In this document: positions 61,567 to 64,000 of the stretch, one piece after another
How the letters are laid out: each line of letters begins with the position of its first letter
Numbering within the stretch: the stretch's first letter is position 1
Source of the DNA: Clostridium hydrogeniformans DSM 21757
Lineage (GTDB): Bacteria > Bacillota > Clostridia > Clostridiales > Clostridiaceae
Reading direction: 5' to 3'
Assembly (NCBI RefSeq): GCF_000686705.1
Contig: NZ_JMLJ01000007.1
Location: forward strand, 124,001 to 188,000
Length of the DNA stretch: 64,000 nucleotides
The notes under the pieces: model-generated
The model's input: the letters and a program-made list of their open reading frames with translations, nothing else
Databases searched by the model: none
Told to the model about the DNA's origin: nothing
Made by a program: the position numbers and the translations under genes

Positions 61567-61942
61567 TATTCTCCCCCATAAGTAGAACTTTAATTTCTAT
61601 AGATTTTATATTTAGAGTAGTTTGTTATATGATGGAAATCTATGAAATGTACATATAGAATTTATACATATAACTATTTAATCTATTAAAAACATATTTA
61701 TCTCTTGTAACTAAAGGAAATCATGCAATCTTTTCTTTTTAAAATATATATTTACTCTCTTTAACATAATGTAAACCATAGAGTTTATATATTTTCTTTA
61801 AACCCCATAATTATTATAATAGTTATGCTAGTTAAAAACTTTTAGAGTATTTATTGATTTTTAAATTATAAATACTTATAGTTTAAAAAGTAAAACTAAG
61901 TCTATTAGCATCTTTAAGATTTAACTAGCACCATAACTTAGG
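61567..61942. other. Gene-free AT-rich spacer
   Basis: No ORF with a ribosome site and no distinct hairpin were found between the second GNAT gene and clpP. Confidence 0.5.
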
Positions 61943-62527
61943 TTATATATTAGTTAATTCATCATATTTTGAAATAACCTTATTTACTATTCCATAATCA
62001 ATTGCTTCATAAGCATTTAACCAATAATTTCTATCTGTATCCTTGTCTATCTTTTCTAAAGATTGACCAGTTGCCTTGCTAATCATAGTATTAATTCTTC
62101 TGCGCATCCTTAATATTTCTTCTGCCTCAATTCCAATATCTGTAGCCTGACCACTAAACCCACCTAATGGCTGGTGTATCAGATATCTTGTGTTTGGTAA
62201 AGAGTAACGATCTTCTTTGTCAGCTGCAAGGTAAATTGTAATACCAGCACTTGCAACCCATCCAGTACCAATTACTATAACACGTGGTTTAATAAATTTA
62301 ATCATATCATGAATTGTATCTCCAGCTTCAACATGACCACCTTGGCTATTGATAAATAACTTTATGGGCTCATCTCCCATTTCCTGAAGTATTAGAAGCT
62401 GATTAGTTATCTTTTCAGCTAAGGCTTGATTAATTTCTCCAGAAATAACTATGGACCTAGATTTTAATAACTTTTCTAAAACTAAGGTTGAAGTCTCTTT
62501 TTCTTGTTTTTGTTCTTGATCACTCAT
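61943..62527 (-). CDS. clpP: ClpP-type serine protease, second paralogue
   Basis: The 194-residue protein has the ClpP catalytic triad: S93 in WVASAGITIYL, H118 in YLIHQPLGG and D165 in DKDTDRNYWLNAYEAIDYG. The region before the serine (GTGWVASAG) differs from the canonical GxAASM(A/G) of main ClpP and matches the TepA/ClpP2 branch found as an additional copy in Firmicutes. It has a charged N-terminal tail (MSDQEQKQEKETSTLV) and no ClpX or trigger factor gene beside it. It may assemble with or without the main ClpP; its partner ATPase is unknown. Confidence 0.88.
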   Translation of the reverse strand: MSDQEQKQEKETSTLVLEKLLKSRSIVISGEINQALAEKITNQLLILQEMGDEPIKLFINSQGGHVEAGDTIHDMIKFIKPRVIVIGTGWVASAGITIYLAADKEDRYSLPNTRYLIHQPLGGFSGQATDIGIEAEEILRMRRRINTMISKATGQSLEKIDKDTDRNYWLNAYEAIDYGIVNKVISKYDELTNI

Positions 62528-63090
62528 TTTATCATTCTCCTATCCTTTGATATATAAAATATCATAATACTATAAATTGCTAACTATTCTTTTTAAATAA
62601 TTATAACATAATAATCCATAAATTGTTAATTAAAACTTGAATTTTCCAATTCACTATAGAATAATAGTATAGGAGTGATTAACGGTGATAATAAAATACT
62701 ACATACATTATATCTATAAAATTTGATGATATATAAACTTTAACTATAATAAAATAACTCGCAAATAAATAGTATTTTGACCTTGTGATAAGCTTAAATA
62801 ATAAAATAGACAAGTTGGTGATATAATTTTAGCAGTCACTTAGGGATATTTTCACTTCCTATATACAGGACTTGATTTTTGAAATGGAATTTCATGTATA
62901 CTATTTTCTGTATTAAGCGAAATAATTTATTTAAATATGAAAAGAAATTTCTTCCACACATATATTTTTATAGCAATAGAATATCTATTATAAACTATAT
63001 TCAATTTCCAATTTTTTATGAATTTAACAATTACATGTTACTTTACTATTAGATACATTTATCTCCCTGTCCATAACATTTTAAAATAAA
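62528..63090. other. Gene-free AT-rich spacer upstream of clpP
   Basis: Nothing beyond short AT-rich stem-loops and a 13-codon frame is visible. The left end presumably contains the clpP promoter. Confidence 0.5.
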
Positions 63091-63140
63091 AATACACTCT
63101 TATACTAGAACCTAGAAGAGATTCAGTATAAGAGTGTATT
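63091..63140 (-). terminator. Terminator with 16-bp arms
   Basis: Positions 63091-63106 pair perfectly with 63125-63140, about 60 bases after the YxeA-like gene stop. Confidence 0.82.
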
Positions 63141-63202
63141 ATAAAATATAACCATAAAATTATGGATTATATATTTTAGTTTATTAAATTACAATATCTA
63201 TA

Positions 63203-63553
63203 TTATTCTTTAATATCAAGCTTTTCTTTTGCTTTTTGTGGAATATCTTTAGTCTCTACTTCCTCCCATCCCATTACATCATCATTTGCTTTTAACTTAA
63301 CACGTAGATATGCATCTTTACGTAATCTTCTATTCTCACTTAATTTAACTTCTTTAGAATCTCCACTTTTATTGTATCCAGTTAAATTATAATCATAAGT
63401 AACCTTTGACCCACTTTTATTCTCAACAGCATCTGATATTTGAACATAACAAGTTGATGTATTCAAACTATTATATAAGTCACTTCCATTACATCCTCCT
63501 AGAACTATGGTAAAAGTAATGGCAATAAATAATAATGATAAATATTTCTTCAT
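63203..63553 (-). CDS. YxeA-family (DUF1093) lipoprotein
   Basis: This 116-residue protein has a lipoprotein signal with the lipobox VLGGC (C20) after MKKYLSLLFIAITFTI. The mature part matches the YxeA pattern: YVQISD, KVTYDYNLTGYNKSGDSKEVKL with LRKDAYLRVKLK, and GWEEVETKDIPQKAKEKL. YxeA is a small beta-fold surface protein of unknown function, often induced under stress in Bacillus. The start has AGAAGGAATA upstream. It is monocistronic. Confidence 0.85.
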   Translation of the reverse strand: MKKYLSLLFIAITFTIVLGGCNGSDLYNSLNTSTCYVQISDAVENKSGSKVTYDYNLTGYNKSGDSKEVKLSENRRLRKDAYLRVKLKANDDVMGWEEVETKDIPQKAKEKLDIKE

Positions 63554-63824
63554 ATATATTCCTTCTTTCTTAAATATTATTTTTTTATAATCCCTTTCTT
63601 TATTAACTTAATTATAAAAAATATTTAATATTAAATACATTTCATTACCTTACGTTTTAATATAAGTCGTATTACATTTTTGTAAGGTATATAGAAACTA
63701 CTCTTAAGCTCTAATACTTTTCTTATGTATAACACCTTATTATAAAAATATATAATAATCCGGCTCACACTTTTCCATTTATTTCATATTTTAATATTAT
63801 AGTTAACTCATTGGAGGTATATAA

Positions 63825-64000
63825 ATGTATTATACAAATAATAATCTAAATGAACCATATAATCCAATTAACCCAATGGAAGAAAATAAAAGACAAGAAG
63901 GTTATTCTATGGATGGATTAAATTTTACTCCTTATATGTATGATTATTCAATGCCACAAATGGATCAAGTTATGTATGATTCTCAAATGATGTCAAATTA
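63825..64000 (+). CDS. Tyr/Met/Asn-rich protein, partial
   Basis: ATG 63825 has TTGGAGG 8 bases upstream, and the frame stays open to the window edge, giving 58 codons so far. The composition is striking: MYYTNNNLNEPYNPINPMEE, then repeated Tyr/Met motifs (FTPYMYDYSMPQMDQ). Low-complexity, Tyr- and Met-rich openings are typical of clostridial spore coat or exosporium proteins, but the family cannot be set from this fragment. The 3' end lies outside the window. Confidence 0.55.
   Translation, partial: MYYTNNNLNEPYNPINPMEENKRQEGYSMDGLNFTPYMYDYSMPQMDQVMYDSQMMSN

Overview
The window is a chromosomal segment of a low-GC, endospore-forming anaerobe, most likely a Clostridium sensu stricto species. 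The reasons are very AT-rich spacers, strong GGAGG-type ribosome sites, an IspH protein fused to S1 RNA-binding repeats, sporulation genes (spoIIM, ytfJ/gerW, a dacF-type carboxypeptidase) and fermentative metabolism (NADP-type glutamate dehydrogenase, malic enzyme, aspartase, D-lactate dehydrogenase). I cannot fix the species. I saw no rRNA, tRNA, CRISPR array, prophage or intact transposon.

Layout. 0.4-3.1 kb: two aminotransferases around a 50-codon ORF whose ribosome site lies in a hairpin. 3.1-8.4 kb: GNAT acetyltransferase, then a minus-strand run BaiN-like flavoprotein, aroH, cmk, ispH-S1. 8.5-13.9 kb: gdhA, an RpiR regulator, two RNA-modification genes and an endonuclease IV-type gene. 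14-19 kb: small genes (a DUF1292-like protein, a Gly/Cys-rich spore-type peptide, a mini-lipoprotein and its decayed copy), an uncharacterised Cys-rich flavoprotein pair, a TM1266-type regulator and an IS30 transposase relic. 19-22.6 kb: a methionine-branch locus in which divergent metA and hom each have their own promoter and SAM-I riboswitch, so homoserine synthesis and acylation respond together to SAM. 22.6-33.3 kb: a cell-wall, sporulation and chromosome block with conserved order (nudix, spoIIM, xerD, deoB, punA, pdp, dacF, scpA, scpB on the minus strand, with ytfI/ytfJ-type genes convergent), including the nucleoside-salvage operon deoB-punA-pdp.

33.5-37.7 kb: an S66 peptidase, a frameshifted DUF2935 gene, a coiled-coil membrane protein and an N-terminally truncated SagB-like gene. 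37.8-44.5 kb: fumarate/malate/pyruvate enzymes (aspA, malic enzyme), a 47-codon ORF, D-lactate dehydrogenase with a PfoR-like EIIC permease, and a MerR regulator. 44.5-48.7 kb is a gene-poor, decaying accessory region. It holds a frameshifted 2'-5' RNA ligase-type gene, an exact 26-bp repeat, a candidate small RNA, a 55-codon membrane peptide, and divergent genes for a 131-residue protein and a secreted Cys4 peptide around a 21-bp inverted repeat. 48.7-56.4 kb: a secreted S15 dipeptidyl-peptidase with SLH-like N-terminus, a chemoreceptor, and an NhaC antiporter with a zinc-type methyltransferase. 56.7-64 kb: two paralogous GNAT genes, tag, a holin-like membrane protein, a HAM1-type pyrophosphatase, an APH-type kinase, a second-type clpP, a YxeA-like lipoprotein and a partial gene at the edge.

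Long perfect hairpins, often bidirectional, separate most units. The best candidates for undescribed biology are the divergent small-peptide locus at 47.2-48.2 kb, the orphan structured RNA near 45.5 kb, the hairpin-controlled 50-codon ORF, the mini-lipoprotein pair and the Cys-rich flavoprotein pair.
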